The notes: generated by a model not told the origin, from the sequence alone. 64,000 bases of DNA from Rubrivivax sp. (GCA_027484825.1 JAIXSE010000026.1:62001-126000), one strand, 5' to 3'; numbered from the stretch's first letter, positions 1 through 10,150 are shown. Translations and numbers: made by a program.

Positions 1-743
1 TTGTCGATGATGGCGCCGTCGGCAATGACGGTGTCGCCCAGAGCGCCGCGGTCGATGCAGGTGTTGGCGCCGATCTCGACGTCATCCCCGATGCGCACCG
101 CGCCGAGTTGCTCGATCTTGACCCAGCGCATGCCGGACTCGCCCTTGGTCGGCGCAAAACCGAAACCATCCGCGCCGATGACGGCACCGCTGTGGATGAG
201 CGAGCGCGCACCCACGCTGCAGTCAAAGCCCAGCACCACTCGCGGCTCCAGCCGGGCGCCCTCGCCCACCACCGCATGGTGTTCCACCACGGTGTGAGCG
301 CCGATGCGGGCACCGTCTCCGATGCGTGCGCCGGATTCAATGACCGCGAACGGGCCGATGTCCACACCGGCGCCCAGATGGGCATCGGGCGCAACGCTGG
401 CGGTCGGGTGCACCGACGGCGCCGGACGCGGGGCGCGCATGTGCTGCACCCACCATTGGGTCAGGTGGGCAAAGTAGAGATAGGGGTCGGGCGTGACGAT
501 GCAACTGGCCACCTGGCCGTCGCCGCGACGCTGCGCGGCGGCATCCTGCGCTGCCGGAGAGACGATGACGCAGCCCGCCTGCGTGGTCGCCAGCTGGGCG
601 GCGTATTTGGGGTTGGAGAGGAATGAAATGGCGTCCGGACCGGCTTCGTCCAGCGGCGCGATGCGCTGGATGGCCGTGTCTGACGCACCAACAGAAACGC
701 CGCCCAAGGCGGCGATCAGGTCGGAGACCGAGACCGATGTCAT
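1..743 (-). CDS. lpxD: UDP-3-O-acylglucosamine N-acyltransferase, 3' end cut by window edge
   Basis: This enzyme adds the N-linked hydroxyacyl chain to UDP-3-O-acylglucosamine in lipid A synthesis in the cytoplasm. The reading frame starts at an ATG at 743 ([15 protein letters not shown]) and is open to base 1, giving about 247 residues. The first ~100 residues look like the uridine-binding domain. From about residue 110 there are left-handed beta-helix hexapeptides ([48 protein letters not shown]). The window ends at the IIDN segment, just before the region that carries the catalytic His in known LpxD, so that residue is not seen. It is the last gene of the rpsB-to-lpxD block, 24 bp after skp. 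Fully conventional; identity is secure. Confidence 0.95.
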   Translation of the reverse strand, partial: MTSVSVSDLIAALGGVSVGASDTAIQRIAPLDEAGPDAISFLSNPKYAAQLATTQAGCVIVSPAAQDAAAQRRGDGQVASCIVTPDPYLYFAHLTQWWVQHMRAPRPAPSVHPTASVAPDAHLGAGVDIGPFAVIESGARIGDGARIGAHTVVEHHAVVGEGARLEPRVVLGFDCSVGARSLIHSGAVIGADGFGFAPTKGESGMRWVKIEQLGAVRIGDDVEIGANTCIDRGALGDTVIADGAIID

Positions 744-767
744 GCTGCTTCCCTCATGCGGAGATCA

Positions 768-1277
768 CTACTTCTGCGCGTTGAGGGTGTCGATCACCTT
801 CTTGGTGATGTCCACCCGCGCGCTTGCATGAACCGCGTCCTGCACGATCAGGTCGTATTTGTCCTGCTCGTAGATCTGCTTGATGACCTTGTTGGCCTTC
901 TCGATCACGGCCGACAGCTCTTCGTTCTTGCGCTGGGCCACGTCTTCGTTGAACTCACGGCGCTTGCGCTGCAGGTCACGGTCCTGCTCGATGAGTTCAC
1001 GCTGGCGGCGGCCGCGTTCGGTTTCGGTCAGGGCGGGACCGTCTTTGTCCAGCTTCTCGGCCGCGGCGCGCAGCTTGCCTTCCTGCTCCAGCAGGTTCTT
1101 TTCGCGCCGGCTGAATTCCGCCTGCAGCTTGGCTTCCGACGCCTTGGCCAGATTGGTCTCGCGAAGAATCCGCTCACTGTTGACGTAGCCGATCTTCAGT
1201 TCCTGGGCCTGGGCAGCCAAAGCCGTGGCTGCCGTCAGGGCGACGGCGGCCACCATCTTCAACAGCGTGCTCTTCAT
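768..1277 (-). CDS. skp: Periplasmic chaperone Skp/OmpH
   Basis: Skp is a trimeric periplasmic chaperone that holds unfolded outer-membrane proteins for delivery to the BAM complex. The 169-residue protein has a Sec signal peptide (MKSTLLKMVAAVALTAATALAAQAQ, two-residue tails on either side of the likely AQA cleavage) followed by ELKIGYVNSERIL, the usual OmpH start. The middle is long, charged and helical (KLQAEFSRREKNLLEQEG), matching the coiled-coil tentacles. Its ATG overlaps the bamA stop by one base (TGATG), so the two are translationally coupled. This is the standard bamA-skp-lpxD order of proteobacteria. Confidence 0.95.
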   Translation of the reverse strand: MKSTLLKMVAAVALTAATALAAQAQELKIGYVNSERILRETNLAKASEAKLQAEFSRREKNLLEQEGKLRAAAEKLDKDGPALTETERGRRQRELIEQDRDLQRKRREFNEDVAQRKNEELSAVIEKANKVIKQIYEQDKYDLIVQDAVHASARVDITKKVIDTLNAQK

Positions 1278-3580
1278 CAGAATGACGTCCCGATCTGGAA
1301 TTGGAATCGCTCGATTCTATCCGTCCGCTGCTTCCGGATCGGCGTGCCGTAACTCAGGCGCAGCGGGCCCATGGGAGACAGCCAGCTGATCCCCACGCCG
1401 GCAGCGGCACGGGTCTGGCTGAAGTTCAGCTTTTCGTCGGTGCCCCAGACATTGCCGACGTCAAAGAAGCCGAACAGACGGAAGCTCTTGTCGTTACCAG
1501 CACCCGGCACCGGCACGTACAGCTCGGTGTTCAGGTTGAACTTGCGGTTGCCGCCGGTGTAGGAGCCGGTGATGTCCACCGGACCCAGGGTTCCGGACTC
1601 GAACACCCGGACCGAGCCCAGACCGCCACCGTAGAAGTTCTTGAAGATGGGATAGGGGCGACCCATCAGGCCTTCACCCCAGGCCACTTCGCCGTTGACC
1701 ATCAGCGAGAACTTGCGGCCCAGCGGAATGAACTGCTGGTACTGCATGTTGGCAATCGCATAGCGGGAATCACCCACCACGCTGGTTTCCAGGTTGACCC
1801 GCTTCATCGTGCCCGCGGTCGGGGTGATGACGCTGTCCCGGTTGTCGGCCTTCCAGCCGATGGTCAGCGGGATGGACAGGGCCGAGCCGCCGAAGGCCTG
1901 CTGGAACAGCAGATAGCTGTTGGGCAGGCCCTTGGAGGTGGTGATGCGGGTGTTCTCGGCACCGATGCCGAAGAACACGGTGTCTTCTTCGGAGAACGGC
2001 ACCCCGAACTTCACCGAGCCCCCGTAGGACGCCAGCTCGTACTGCTCGCCCAGGTTGTTGATCGGCTTGACGGTCCGGTAGAACACGTCCACCGCGCGGG
2101 AGATGCCGTCCACGGTGAAATACGGGTCCACCGTCGAGACGCCCAGCGAGCGGCCGGTGCTGGCCGTGTTGAGCTGGATGCCCAGGTAGTTGCCGGAGCC
2201 GAAGACGTTTTCCTGCGAGATGGAGCCCGACAGCGACAGCTTGCTGGCGCTGGAATAACCGGCACCGATCTGGATGTTGCCGGTGGGGCGCTCGGTCACG
2301 GTCAGGGTGACGTCCACCTGGTCGGGCGAGCCCGGCACTTCGGAGGTGTCAACGGTGACGTCCTTGAAGTAGCCCAGACGCTCGACGCGGTCGCGCGAGG
2401 CCTTGATGCGGGCGCCGTCATACCAGGCCGATTCGAACTGGCGGAACTCGCGGCGGATGACTTCATCGCGGGTGCGGGTGTTGCCCGAGACCAGCACGCG
2501 GCGCACATAGACGCGGCGCTGCGGCTCACCCACGAAGGTCACCACCACCTGGCCGGTGGCACGGTCGATTTCGGGACGGCTCTCCACCCGGGCGAAGGCA
2601 TAGCCGAAGGTGCCGAAGAGGTCCTGGAAATTACGGGTAGTCTGGGCCACCGCTTCGCCCTGGTAGGGCTGGCCGGCCTTGAGCGCGATCAGGCGCTTGA
2701 ATTCCTCGTCACGGCCGAGGAACTCGCCTTCCATCTTGATGGCGCTGACCGTGTAGGGCTGGCCTTCGCTGACGGTGATGGCAATGCTGATGCTCTGCTT
2801 GTCCGGCGAGATGGTGACCTGGGTCGACTCGACGTTGAATTCGAGATAACCGCGGTTCAGGTAGTAGCTGCGGATGGTTTCCAGGTCCGCATTGAGCTTG
2901 GCGCGGGAGTACCGGTCGGTCTTGGTGTACCAGGTCAGCCAGCCGCTGGTGGTCTGCTCCAGCAGGCCCAGCAGCGTGCTTTCGCTGAAGACCTTGCTGC
3001 CCAGGATGCGGATCTCCGCAATCTTGGCCGGCTCGCCTTCGGTCACCTGGAAGCTGACGTTGACGCGGTTGCGCTCGATCGGGGTGATGGTGGTGGTCAC
3101 TTCCGCGCCGTAGAGGCTGCGGGTGAGGTATTGCCGCTTGAGTTCCTGCTCGGCGCGGTCGGCCAGGGCCTTGTCGAAAGGCTTGCCTTCACCGATGCCG
3201 ACGTCCTTGAGCGACTTGGTCAGCGCCTCGGTGTCGAATTCCTTCAGGCCGACGAAGCTGACGTTGGCAATGATCGGACGTTCCTCGATCACCACCACCA
3301 CCGCATCGGTGTCGATGTTGATGCGCACGTCCTTGAACAGACCGGTGGCAAACAGCGCGCGCAGGGCGGCAGCGCCCTTTTCGTCGTTGTAGGTGTCGCC
3401 GATGCGGAAGGGCAGCGCGGCGAACACCGTGCCCGGGTCGGTCCGTTGCAGGCCTTCGACGCGGATGTCCTTGAGGACGAAGGGCTCAACGGCCCAGGCG
3501 GCACCCGCGTGCATCGCGGCGGCCAGCACCGCCAGTTGGATCACTTGGGGGCGCATTGGCTCAGGCAGGAATCGGGACAT
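1277..3580 (-). CDS. bamA: Outer-membrane protein assembly factor BamA
   Basis: BamA is the central Omp85 barrel that folds and inserts outer-membrane proteins. The protein has a signal peptide, five POTRA repeats (first begins FVLKDIRVEGLQRTDPG) over roughly residues 30-430, and a 16-strand barrel ending in the aromatic terminus FQFQIGTSF. ATG 3580 gives 767 residues. An in-frame ATG at 3556 (MRPQVIQLAVLAAAMHAG) gives a cleaner signal peptide and a shorter overlap with rseP; neither start has a strong ribosome binding site. Oddly, the loop-6 motif normally VRGF/Y reads SVRVFESGTLGP here, a Gly-to-Val change. Partners BamB and BamD are encoded elsewhere in the window. Confidence 0.97.
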   Translation of the reverse strand: MSRFLPEPMRPQVIQLAVLAAAMHAGAAWAVEPFVLKDIRVEGLQRTDPGTVFAALPFRIGDTYNDEKGAAALRALFATGLFKDVRINIDTDAVVVVIEERPIIANVSFVGLKEFDTEALTKSLKDVGIGEGKPFDKALADRAEQELKRQYLTRSLYGAEVTTTITPIERNRVNVSFQVTEGEPAKIAEIRILGSKVFSESTLLGLLEQTTSGWLTWYTKTDRYSRAKLNADLETIRSYYLNRGYLEFNVESTQVTISPDKQSISIAITVSEGQPYTVSAIKMEGEFLGRDEEFKRLIALKAGQPYQGEAVAQTTRNFQDLFGTFGYAFARVESRPEIDRATGQVVVTFVGEPQRRVYVRRVLVSGNTRTRDEVIRREFRQFESAWYDGARIKASRDRVERLGYFKDVTVDTSEVPGSPDQVDVTLTVTERPTGNIQIGAGYSSASKLSLSGSISQENVFGSGNYLGIQLNTASTGRSLGVSTVDPYFTVDGISRAVDVFYRTVKPINNLGEQYELASYGGSVKFGVPFSEEDTVFFGIGAENTRITTSKGLPNSYLLFQQAFGGSALSIPLTIGWKADNRDSVITPTAGTMKRVNLETSVVGDSRYAIANMQYQQFIPLGRKFSLMVNGEVAWGEGLMGRPYPIFKNFYGGGLGSVRVFESGTLGPVDITGSYTGGNRKFNLNTELYVPVPGAGNDKSFRLFGFFDVGNVWGTDEKLNFSQTRAAAGVGISWLSPMGPLRLSYGTPIRKQRTDRIERFQFQIGTSF

Positions 3581-4959
3581 GCGGAAGTTTCAGTGCGGAC
3601 CCGCTGACGGGTCAGATCGTTGAAAAGGGCCAGACTCATCATCAGCAGCAGGACGGTGATACCCACGCGTTCCAGCAACCTGCGCCACCGCTCGGAGACT
3701 GGGCGGCCACTCAGACCCTCGAAAAGATAATACATCAGGTGTCCGCCATCGAGCATCGGCACTGGCAGCAGGTTCAGCACGCCAAGACTCACGCTGACAC
3801 TGGCCAGAAAACCCAGGAAGGCTGCGGCCCCCAGGCGTGCGGACTGGCCTGCGTAGTCTGCGATGGTGATGAAGCTGCTGAGATTCTTTACCGACGCTTC
3901 ACCGGTGAGCATGCGCCACAGGGTCTTGAGCGAATGGGTGCTGAACTGCCAAGTGCGGGTCAGTCCTTGCTGCACCGCTTCCACCGGCCCGTAGTGAACC
4001 GTCACCAGGTCCGGAGTTCCCCCAAAGCCGACCCCAACGCGCGGAATGAACTGCCCGTTCACCCCCTCCAGACGGGGGGTGACGACCGTCTCGATCGATT
4101 CACCGCCACGCTGAACCACCACCCGCATCGGCTGCACGCAGCCGTCCACCAGCGACGCGCGGACCGCTTGCTGGAACGCGGACAGGTCGGGGATAGCGCG
4201 ATCATTGACCGACAGTACGCGGTCTCCCGCGCGCAGATTCGCCGCCTGGGCCGGGCTGTCCGGTTGAATGGCCCCCAGCACCGGCGGCATCCAGACGCCC
4301 CCCAGGCCGATGCGGCGCAGGTTGTCGGCATCAAGATCACGGCTGCCCAAGGTATTGGTCTCCAGCTGGACCTGACGGGCGCCGTGGCCCTCACCATGAC
4401 TCACGCTGAGGAACAGCGGCCGGCGGTCTCCAACGGCACGCGCAAGCTGCCAGGTGACATCGGACATGCCGCGCACATCCTGCCAGTCCTGCCCGTCTTC
4501 CGACCAGGCCTGCACCACGTCGCCAGCACGCAGGCCCGCCGCATCCGCGAGGCTGCCGCTTTGCGGAGAGCCCAGCACGGCTTTGGGCTCGTCCTGCCCG
4601 ACCATGCCCGCGGCTGCAAACAGCAGCACCGCCAGCACGAGATTGGCCACCGGGCCAGCCAGCACGATGGCCGAGCGCTGCCACAGCGACTTCTGGCTGA
4701 GGGACTGGTGAAGCTGGTCGGGTGGCACCGCGTCGAAACGGTCGTCCAGCAGCCGGACGTAGCCACCCAGCGGCAGCAGGCTCAGCACAAACTCCGTCCC
4801 GTCCGGCCCGCGTTTCCAGCGCCCCAGCACCGGACCGAAGCCCAGCGAAAAACGCAGCACCTTGACGCCGCACGCGCGGGCCATCCGGTAGTGGCCCCAT
4901 TCGTGGAAGATGATCAGCACCCCAAGGGTGACGGCGAATGCGAGCAGGGTGGTGGGCAT
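3541..4959 (-). CDS. rseP: Site-2 intramembrane metalloprotease RseP
   Basis: RseP is an inner-membrane zinc protease that cleaves RseA-type anti-sigma factors in the envelope stress response and clears remnant signal peptides. HEWGH lies at residues 19-23 inside the first membrane segment. Two PDZ-like regions occupy the periplasmic part (AGDVVQAW, AGDRVLSVNDRAI), and the conserved VPMLDGGHLMYY motif lies near residue 400. The 472-residue reading frame is about 20 residues longer than usual: after the normal end (ALFNDLTRQ) there is a tail with three cysteines, CPDSCLSQCAPK, that overlaps the 5' end of bamA. The start overlaps the dxr stop (TGATG). Confidence 0.96.
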   Translation of the reverse strand: MPTTLLAFAVTLGVLIIFHEWGHYRMARACGVKVLRFSLGFGPVLGRWKRGPDGTEFVLSLLPLGGYVRLLDDRFDAVPPDQLHQSLSQKSLWQRSAIVLAGPVANLVLAVLLFAAAGMVGQDEPKAVLGSPQSGSLADAAGLRAGDVVQAWSEDGQDWQDVRGMSDVTWQLARAVGDRRPLFLSVSHGEGHGARQVQLETNTLGSRDLDADNLRRIGLGGVWMPPVLGAIQPDSPAQAANLRAGDRVLSVNDRAIPDLSAFQQAVRASLVDGCVQPMRVVVQRGGESIETVVTPRLEGVNGQFIPRVGVGFGGTPDLVTVHYGPVEAVQQGLTRTWQFSTHSLKTLWRMLTGEASVKNLSSFITIADYAGQSARLGAAAFLGFLASVSVSLGVLNLLPVPMLDGGHLMYYLFEGLSGRPVSERWRRLLERVGITVLLLMMSLALFNDLTRQRVRTETSACPDSCLSQCAPK

Positions 4960-6167
4960 CAGCGCTGGCTCAACAAACGCTGGATCTGGCTCTGCGCATG
5001 GCGCCGCGCCCGCGCATCCAGCGTCAGCAGGCCTTCGACGCTATCGACTTCACCCGCCTGCGGATGCACCGCCTCCAGTGCCTCCCGGTTGACCTGGCAG
5101 ATCTGGTCAAAGCGCAGGCCGTGGCTCAGGAAGGCCGCCACCGCTTCTTCGTTGGCGGCATTGAGCACGGCGGTGCTGCCCTCGGCTGCGCGCAGCGCCT
5201 GCCAGGACAGATGCAGACCGGGGAAACGGCGCTGGTCCGCCTCCTCGAAGCTCAGGCCCGGCGTGGCGAGGAGGTCCAGGCGGCTGGCGCCGGACGTGAT
5301 GCGCTCGGGGAAGGACAGGCCGTAGGCGATGGGCACCCGCATGTCCGGCGTGCCGAGCTGGGCCAGCACCGAGTTGTCTTTGCAGACCACCATCGAATGG
5401 ATGATGCTCTGCGGATGGATGATCACCTTCACCTGCTCCGGCTGAAGATTGAACAGCCAGCGCGCCTCGATGACCTCCAGCGCCTTGTTCATCATGGTGG
5501 CCGAATCCACCGAGATCTTGCGGCCCATCACCCAGTTGGGATGGGCGCAGGCCTGGTCGGGGGTGACGTCGGCCAGCGTGGCCGGATCCCGCTGGCGGAA
5601 CGGGCCGCCGGACGCGGTCAGCACGATGTGATCGATGCGCTCGTGCCAGGTGGTCCGGTCTTCCGGCAGGCACTGGAAGATGGCGGAGTGTTCCGAGTCG
5701 ATCGGCAGCAGCGTGGCACCGCCCTGCTCCACCGTCCGCATGAACAGCGCGCCGCCCAGCACGATGGCCTCTTTGTTGGCCAGCAGCAAGCGCTTGCCGG
5801 CACGTGCCGCCGCCATGGCCGGCGCCAGGCCGGCGGCACCGACGATGGCGGCCATCACCGCATCCACTTCCGGATGGGCGGCGGTGTCGGACAGCGCCTG
5901 CAGGCCGTCCAGCACCTCGGTGCGCGACCCTGCATCGGACAGACGCTGGCGCAGATCGGCCGCCAGACGGGCGTCCGGCAGCACGGCAAATCGGGGATGG
6001 TGGGTCAGGCACTGCGCCAGCAGCTCATCCACCCGGCTCATGGCCGACAGGGCGAAGACCCGGTAGCGGTCCGGATGACGGGCGATGACATCGAGGGTGT
6101 TGGTGCCGATGGATCCGGTGGACCCAAGCACGCACACCTGCTGCGGAGGAAGGGAGGAAGCAGTCAT
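4959..6167 (-). CDS. dxr: 1-deoxy-D-xylulose 5-phosphate reductoisomerase
   Basis: Dxr (IspC) converts 1-deoxy-xylulose 5-phosphate to 2-C-methyl-erythritol 4-phosphate with NADPH, the committed step of the MEP isoprenoid pathway. The N-terminus has the nucleotide-binding [13 protein letters not shown]. The metal/substrate motif [12 protein letters not shown] and the second acidic motif [17 protein letters not shown] are intact, as is [10 protein letters not shown]. Length (402) is normal. A GTG immediately precedes the ATG at 6167, so the start could be 6170. The product feeds IspG (30.5-31.8 kb) and UppS, encoded nearby in the same block. Confidence 0.97.
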   Translation of the reverse strand: MTASSLPPQQVCVLGSTGSIGTNTLDVIARHPDRYRVFALSAMSRVDELLAQCLTHHPRFAVLPDARLAADLRQRLSDAGSRTEVLDGLQALSDTAAHPEVDAVMAAIVGAAGLAPAMAAARAGKRLLLANKEAIVLGGALFMRTVEQGGATLLPIDSEHSAIFQCLPEDRTTWHERIDHIVLTASGGPFRQRDPATLADVTPDQACAHPNWVMGRKISVDSATMMNKALEVIEARWLFNLQPEQVKVIIHPQSIIHSMVVCKDNSVLAQLGTPDMRVPIAYGLSFPERITSGASRLDLLATPGLSFEEADQRRFPGLHLSWQALRAAEGSTAVLNAANEEAVAAFLSHGLRFDQICQVNREALEAVHPQAGEVDSVEGLLTLDARARRHAQSQIQRLLSQR

Positions 6168-6177
6168 CACAAAACCA

Positions 6178-7011
6178 TCACAGCGAACTCAGGGCCATGG
6201 CCAGCGGGAGCACCGGCAGCAGGGCATCCACACGGTCCAGCACGCCGCCGTGGCCCGGCAGCAGCTGACTGCTGTCCTTGGCGCCAGCGGCCCGCTTGAC
6301 CAGCGATTCAAACAGGTCGCCCACCACGCTCATGGCGGTGAGGAACACCACCGCCAGCAAGGACAGCCACCCTAGTCGCTTCACCAGGATGGTATAGAGG
6401 CTGGGGCTGTCCACCGGCAGATGCACGTCAATCACATGCACCCACACGGCAGCCATCACCACCACACCAAACAAGCCGCCCAGGGCGCCTTCCCAGCTCT
6501 TGCCCGGGCTGATGGCCGGCGCCAGCTTGCGGCGACCGAACAGCTTGCCAAAGACATAGGCCGCGATGTCGGCCATCCACACCAGGCACATGGCCGAGAG
6601 CAGGAAGTTGATGCCGCGCGCGCGGGCGCTGATCAGGGCCAGCCAGGCGGCCCACAGCAGCACGGCGCCCAGCGTCAGGCGCAGGCCGACGGACAGGCTG
6701 GGCCACCCCGCCACGCCCGTCTTGAGGGCCTGAGACCCGCCCAGCACCCACATGCCGCCTGCGATCCACCAGCACCAGGCCGGCAGCGCAAAACCCAGGG
6801 CGTAGAGGCACACGCCGCAGACAAGGGCCAGCGCTGCCCCGAACGCCAGGGCGGGCAGGCCCGGGCGCCCGTTCAGACGGGACCATTCCCAGCCCCCGGC
6901 GGCGATCATCACCAGGGTCAGCAGGGCAAAGGGCAGCGGCGTGGACGCAAACAGCGCCGGCAGCAGCAGTGCGAGCAGCACGAGGGCTGTGATGATGCGG
7001 GGCAACAGCAT
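6178..7011 (-). CDS. cdsA: Phosphatidate cytidylyltransferase
   Basis: CdsA makes CDP-diacylglycerol from phosphatidic acid and CTP at the inner membrane, the branch point for all phospholipids. The 277-residue protein is strongly hydrophobic with several membrane segments ([28 protein letters not shown]). The family signature is intact near the C-terminus: [19 protein letters not shown] followed by [14 protein letters not shown] start at 7011. It sits between uppS and dxr, the usual betaproteobacterial order, with 10 bp to dxr and 26 bp from uppS. Confidence 0.96.
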   Translation of the reverse strand: MLLPRIITALVLLALLLPALFASTPLPFALLTLVMIAAGGWEWSRLNGRPGLPALAFGAALALVCGVCLYALGFALPAWCWWIAGGMWVLGGSQALKTGVAGWPSLSVGLRLTLGAVLLWAAWLALISARARGINFLLSAMCLVWMADIAAYVFGKLFGRRKLAPAISPGKSWEGALGGLFGVVVMAAVWVHVIDVHLPVDSPSLYTILVKRLGWLSLLAVVFLTAMSVVGDLFESLVKRAAGAKDSSQLLPGHGGVLDRVDALLPVLPLAMALSSL

Positions 7012-7037
7012 GGACGGGGACCTTTCCGGGTGGGGAC

Positions 7038-7778
7038 TCAGGCTTCCTGGACGGCGCCTGCGACGCCGGGCACATTGACGCCGCCAAAGCGCCGATCCCG
7101 CGCCTGGAAGGCTGCGATCGCCTCATCCAGCTGGGCTTCACCGAATTCAGGCCACAGGCAATCGGAGAACACGAATTCGGTGTACGCCGTCTGCCACAGC
7201 ATGAAGTTGCTGATGCGCAGCTCCCCGCCGGTGCGGATGAACAGGTCCGGGTCCGGCGCATAACTCATGGCCATGAACTCGGACAGCTTGGCCTCGGTCA
7301 GTTCCTGGGCCGGCACCCCCGCTTCAATGGCCTTGCGGCAAGCCTGGACGATGTCCCAGCGGCCGCCGTAATTGAAGGCCACGTTCAGGGTGAGCTTGCT
7401 GTTGTGAGCGGTGCTGGTTTCGGCTTCGGCCCAGGCGGCCCGCAGCTTGTCAGACACCGCTTCACGGTCGCCCACGATGCGGATGCGCACGCCCATCGCG
7501 CCCATGCGGGCCAAATAGCGTGACACCGCCGCCAGCACCAGGCCCATCAGGCCGGAGACTTCATCGCTGGGGCGCTTCCAGTTCTCGCTGGAGAAGGCGA
7601 AGACGGTCAGGTACTCGATCTCACGATCGATGCAGGCCTGCACCACGCGCACCAGCGCATCCACCCCCTGCTTGTGGCCGAAGAAGCGCGGAAGGAAGCG
7701 CTTCTTGGCCCAGCGTCCATTGCCATCCATGACGATGGCGACGTGGCGGGGGACACCCGCCTTCTTGTCTGCACTCAC
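7038..7778 (-). CDS. uppS: Undecaprenyl diphosphate synthase
   Basis: UppS condenses eight isopentenyl diphosphates onto farnesyl diphosphate to give the C55 lipid carrier for peptidoglycan and O-antigen. The cis-prenyltransferase P-loop-like motif is IVMDGNGRWAKKR with the catalytic Asp at residue 18. The C-terminal motif DLFIRTGGELRISNF and the WPEF segment are present. The start is a GTG at 7778: the next in-frame ATG falls inside the catalytic motif, so it cannot be used. Length 246 is normal. The start lies 11 bp after the frr stop. Confidence 0.96.
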   Translation of the reverse strand: MSADKKAGVPRHVAIVMDGNGRWAKKRFLPRFFGHKQGVDALVRVVQACIDREIEYLTVFAFSSENWKRPSDEVSGLMGLVLAAVSRYLARMGAMGVRIRIVGDREAVSDKLRAAWAEAETSTAHNSKLTLNVAFNYGGRWDIVQACRKAIEAGVPAQELTEAKLSEFMAMSYAPDPDLFIRTGGELRISNFMLWQTAYTEFVFSDCLWPEFGEAQLDEAIAAFQARDRRFGGVNVPGVAGAVQEA

Positions 7779-7789
7779 GTCGTGTGGGC

Positions 7790-8350
7790 TCAGACCGCCA
7801 TGATTTCGGCTTCCTTGGCCGACACCAGCTTGTCGATCTCGGCGATGACGCGATCGGTCAGCTTCTGGACTTCGTCCTGGCTGCGGCGCTCGTCGTCTTC
7901 GGTGATGGTCTTGTCCTTGGTCATCTTCTTGGCCTGTTCGTTCGCATCGCGACGCAGGTTGCGGACCGCGACCTTGGCATCTTCCGCGGCACCCTTGACC
8001 ACCTTGGTCAGGTCACGGCGGCGCTCTTCGGACAGCGGCGGCATCGGCACGCGGATCAGATCGCCTTGGCTGGACGGGTTCAGGCCCAGGTCCGATTCGC
8101 GGATGGCCTTTTCGATCTTCTGGCCCATGCCCTTTTCCCAGGGCTGCACGCTCAGCGTGCGGGCGTCCAGCAGGCTGACGTTGGCCACCTGCGAGATGGG
8201 GACCGGCGAGCCGTAGTAGTCCACATGGACCTGGTCCAGGATGCCTGGGTGGGCACGACCGGTACGGATCTTCTGGAGTTCATTCTTGAACGCCTCGACG
8301 GACTTGGCCATCTTGGCTTCGGCGTTCTTCTTGATGTCGGCGATGCTCAT
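7790..8350 (-). CDS. frr: Ribosome recycling factor
   Basis: Frr splits the post-termination ribosome together with EF-G. The sequence is the full family pattern: helical tail region [14 protein letters not shown], the [13 protein letters not shown] segment, and [15 protein letters not shown]. The ATG at 8350 is preferred because it has a GAGGAAAAG ribosome binding site and gives the standard 186 residues; an upstream in-frame start at 8368 would add six residues. It sits between pyrH and uppS in the usual order. Confidence 0.97.
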   Translation of the reverse strand: MSIADIKKNAEAKMAKSVEAFKNELQKIRTGRAHPGILDQVHVDYYGSPVPISQVANVSLLDARTLSVQPWEKGMGQKIEKAIRESDLGLNPSSQGDLIRVPMPPLSEERRRDLTKVVKGAAEDAKVAVRNLRRDANEQAKKMTKDKTITEDDERRSQDEVQKLTDRVIAEIDKLVSAKEAEIMAV

Positions 8351-8422
8351 GTTCTTTTCCTCGATCAATGGAGACGGCGTGGCGCGTGCAGGCGCGCCGG
8401 ATGACTTAACGCGCCGACCCGC

Positions 8423-9133
8423 TCAGACGTGCACCAGCGTGCCTTCGTCCTCACCTTGCACCACGCGCTTGAGGGCGCCCGGCTTGAAGATGGAGAACAC
8501 CCGGATGGGCAGCTTCTGGTCCCGGCACAGGGCGAATGCGGTCGCATCCAGCACCTGCAGATTCTTGCTGATGGCCTCATCGAAGGTGATGCGGCTGTAG
8601 CGGGTGGCCGTCGGGTCCTTCTTGGGGTCGGCGGTGTAGACGCCGTCCACCTTGGTGGCCTTCAGCATGATTTCCGCGCCGACTTCAGCGCCGCGCAGGG
8701 CGGCCGCGGTGTCGGTGGTGAAGAAGGGGTTGCCGGTGCCGGCCGCAAAGATCACCACCTTGCCTTCTTCCAGGTATTGCAGCGCCTTGGGGCGCACGTA
8801 GGGCTCGACCACCTGCTCGATGGAGATGGCGGACATGACCCGTGCGGTCATGCCTTCCTGGCGCATCGTGTCGGCCAGGGCCAGGGAGTTCATCACCGTG
8901 GCCAGCATGCCCATGTAGTCGGCCGTGGCGCGGTCCATGCCGACCGAGCCGCCCGCAACACCGCGGAAGATGTTGCCGCCACCGATCACGACGGCGACTT
9001 CCACGCCCAGACGGGTGACGTCCTGGATCTCCTGGACCATGCGCACGATGGTGGCGCGATTGATACCGTAGGCGTCGTCCCCCATCAGGGCTTCGCCGGA
9101 GAGCTTGAGCAGGATGCGTTTGTGCGCGGGCAT
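8423..9133 (-). CDS. pyrH: UMP kinase
   Basis: PyrH phosphorylates UMP to UDP, the hexameric bacterial enzyme of the amino-acid kinase fold. The N-terminal [14 protein letters not shown] motif, the glycine-rich [11 protein letters not shown] and the [13 protein letters not shown] loop are all present. ATG 9133 ([10 protein letters not shown]) is preceded by GAGG and gives the normal 236 residues; a longer frame from 9208 adds 25 residues not found in the family. It follows tsf after a hairpin that may be a terminator. Confidence 0.97.
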   Translation of the reverse strand: MPAHKRILLKLSGEALMGDDAYGINRATIVRMVQEIQDVTRLGVEVAVVIGGGNIFRGVAGGSVGMDRATADYMGMLATVMNSLALADTMRQEGMTARVMSAISIEQVVEPYVRPKALQYLEEGKVVIFAAGTGNPFFTTDTAAALRGAEVGAEIMLKATKVDGVYTADPKKDPTATRYSRITFDEAISKNLQVLDATAFALCRDQKLPIRVFSIFKPGALKRVVQGEDEGTLVHV

Positions 9134-9214
9134 TGTTACCTCGTCAATACAGCCACTGAAGGCAATGGAGTTGCGCGCGCACAGGCACCATCGGCCTGGC
9201 GCAGGCACAAGTGT

Positions 9215-9238
9215 AAAGGGCGCCCGGGGGCGCCCTTT
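9215..9238 (-). terminator. Hairpin between tsf and pyrH
   Basis: A perfect 10-bp stem with a four-base loop (arms AAAGGGCGCC and GGCGCCCTTT) lies 13 bp after the tsf stop. On the minus strand only three T follow; on the plus strand the T-tract is better (TTTTGTTT) but no plus-strand gene ends here. It may act as a partial terminator lowering pyrH transcription relative to rpsB-tsf. Confidence 0.6.
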
Positions 9239-9250
9239 TGTTTCTGGAGC

Positions 9251-10150
9251 TTACTGCCCCTTGCTGGCGGCGGCCACCTGGGCGGCCACCTCGGCGGCGA
9301 AGTCGTCCACCTTCTTCTCGATGCCTTCGCCCACCACGTACAGGGTGAAGGACTTCACCGTGGTGTTCTTCTCTTTCAGCATCTGGGCCACGGTCTGCTT
9401 GCCGTCAGCGGCCTTCACGAAGACCTGGTCCAGCAGCGAGACTTCCTTCAGGAACTTCTGGACCGAACCTTCCACCATCTTGGTGACGATTTCGGCCGGC
9501 TTGCCGGATTCAGCCGCCTTCTCGGTGGCGATCTTGCGTTCCTTCTCGACCAGCTCAGCCGGCACTTCAGCCGACGACAGGGCGGCCGGCTTCATGGCGG
9601 CCACGTGCATGGCGACGTCCTTGGCGGCGACTTCGTCACCGTCGAACTCGACCATCACGCCGATGCGGGTGCCGTGCAGGTAGGAAGTCAGCTTGGCGCC
9701 GGAAGCGTAACGCTTGAAGCGGCGGATGGTCATGTTCTCGCCGATCTTGCCGATCAGGCCCTTGCGAACATCTTCCACCGTCGGGCCGAAGCCTTCCTGC
9801 GACAGCGGCAGGGCGGACAGGGCGTCCACGTCGGCCGGGTTCTTCTCAGCCACCAGACCGGCCAGGGCGTTCACGAAGGCCAGGAAGGCGTCGTTCTTGG
9901 AGACGAAGTCGGTTTCGCAGTTGACTTCCAGGACGGCGCCGGCGCCACCCACCACGGCTGCGGCGACCACGCCTTCAGCGGTGATGCGCGAGGCGGCCTT
10001 GCCAGCCTTGTTGCCCAGCTTGACACGCAGGATCTCTTCCGCGCGGCCCAGGTCGCCTTCGGCTTCCGTCAGGGCCTTCTTGCACTCCATCATGGGAGCG
10101 TCGGTACGGGCGCGCAGCTCGGCGACCATGCTTGCGGTAATTGCTGCCAT
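9251..10150 (-). CDS. tsf: Elongation factor Ts
   Basis: EF-Ts is the guanine nucleotide exchange factor for EF-Tu. The N-terminal UBA-like region and signature are present ([20 protein letters not shown], then [12 protein letters not shown]), as is the core [15 protein letters not shown]. The 299-residue length fits the bacterial long form. ATG 10150 has a GGAGATT ribosome binding site. It follows rpsB with a terminator-like hairpin in the 128-bp gap, the arrangement also known in enterobacteria. Confidence 0.98.
   Translation of the reverse strand: MAAITASMVAELRARTDAPMMECKKALTEAEGDLGRAEEILRVKLGNKAGKAASRITAEGVVAAAVVGGAGAVLEVNCETDFVSKNDAFLAFVNALAGLVAEKNPADVDALSALPLSQEGFGPTVEDVRKGLIGKIGENMTIRRFKRYASGAKLTSYLHGTRIGVMVEFDGDEVAAKDVAMHVAAMKPAALSSAEVPAELVEKERKIATEKAAESGKPAEIVTKMVEGSVQKFLKEVSLLDQVFVKAADGKQTVAQMLKEKNTTVKSFTLYVVGEGIEKKVDDFAAEVAAQVAAASKGQ

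Noticed and set aside
1301-3607. 768-residue plus-strand open frame opposite bamA
   Set aside because: High GC makes long antisense frames; the minus-strand frame is a complete BamA with all domains, and the antisense product is His/Gly/Arg-rich without a recognisable fold.
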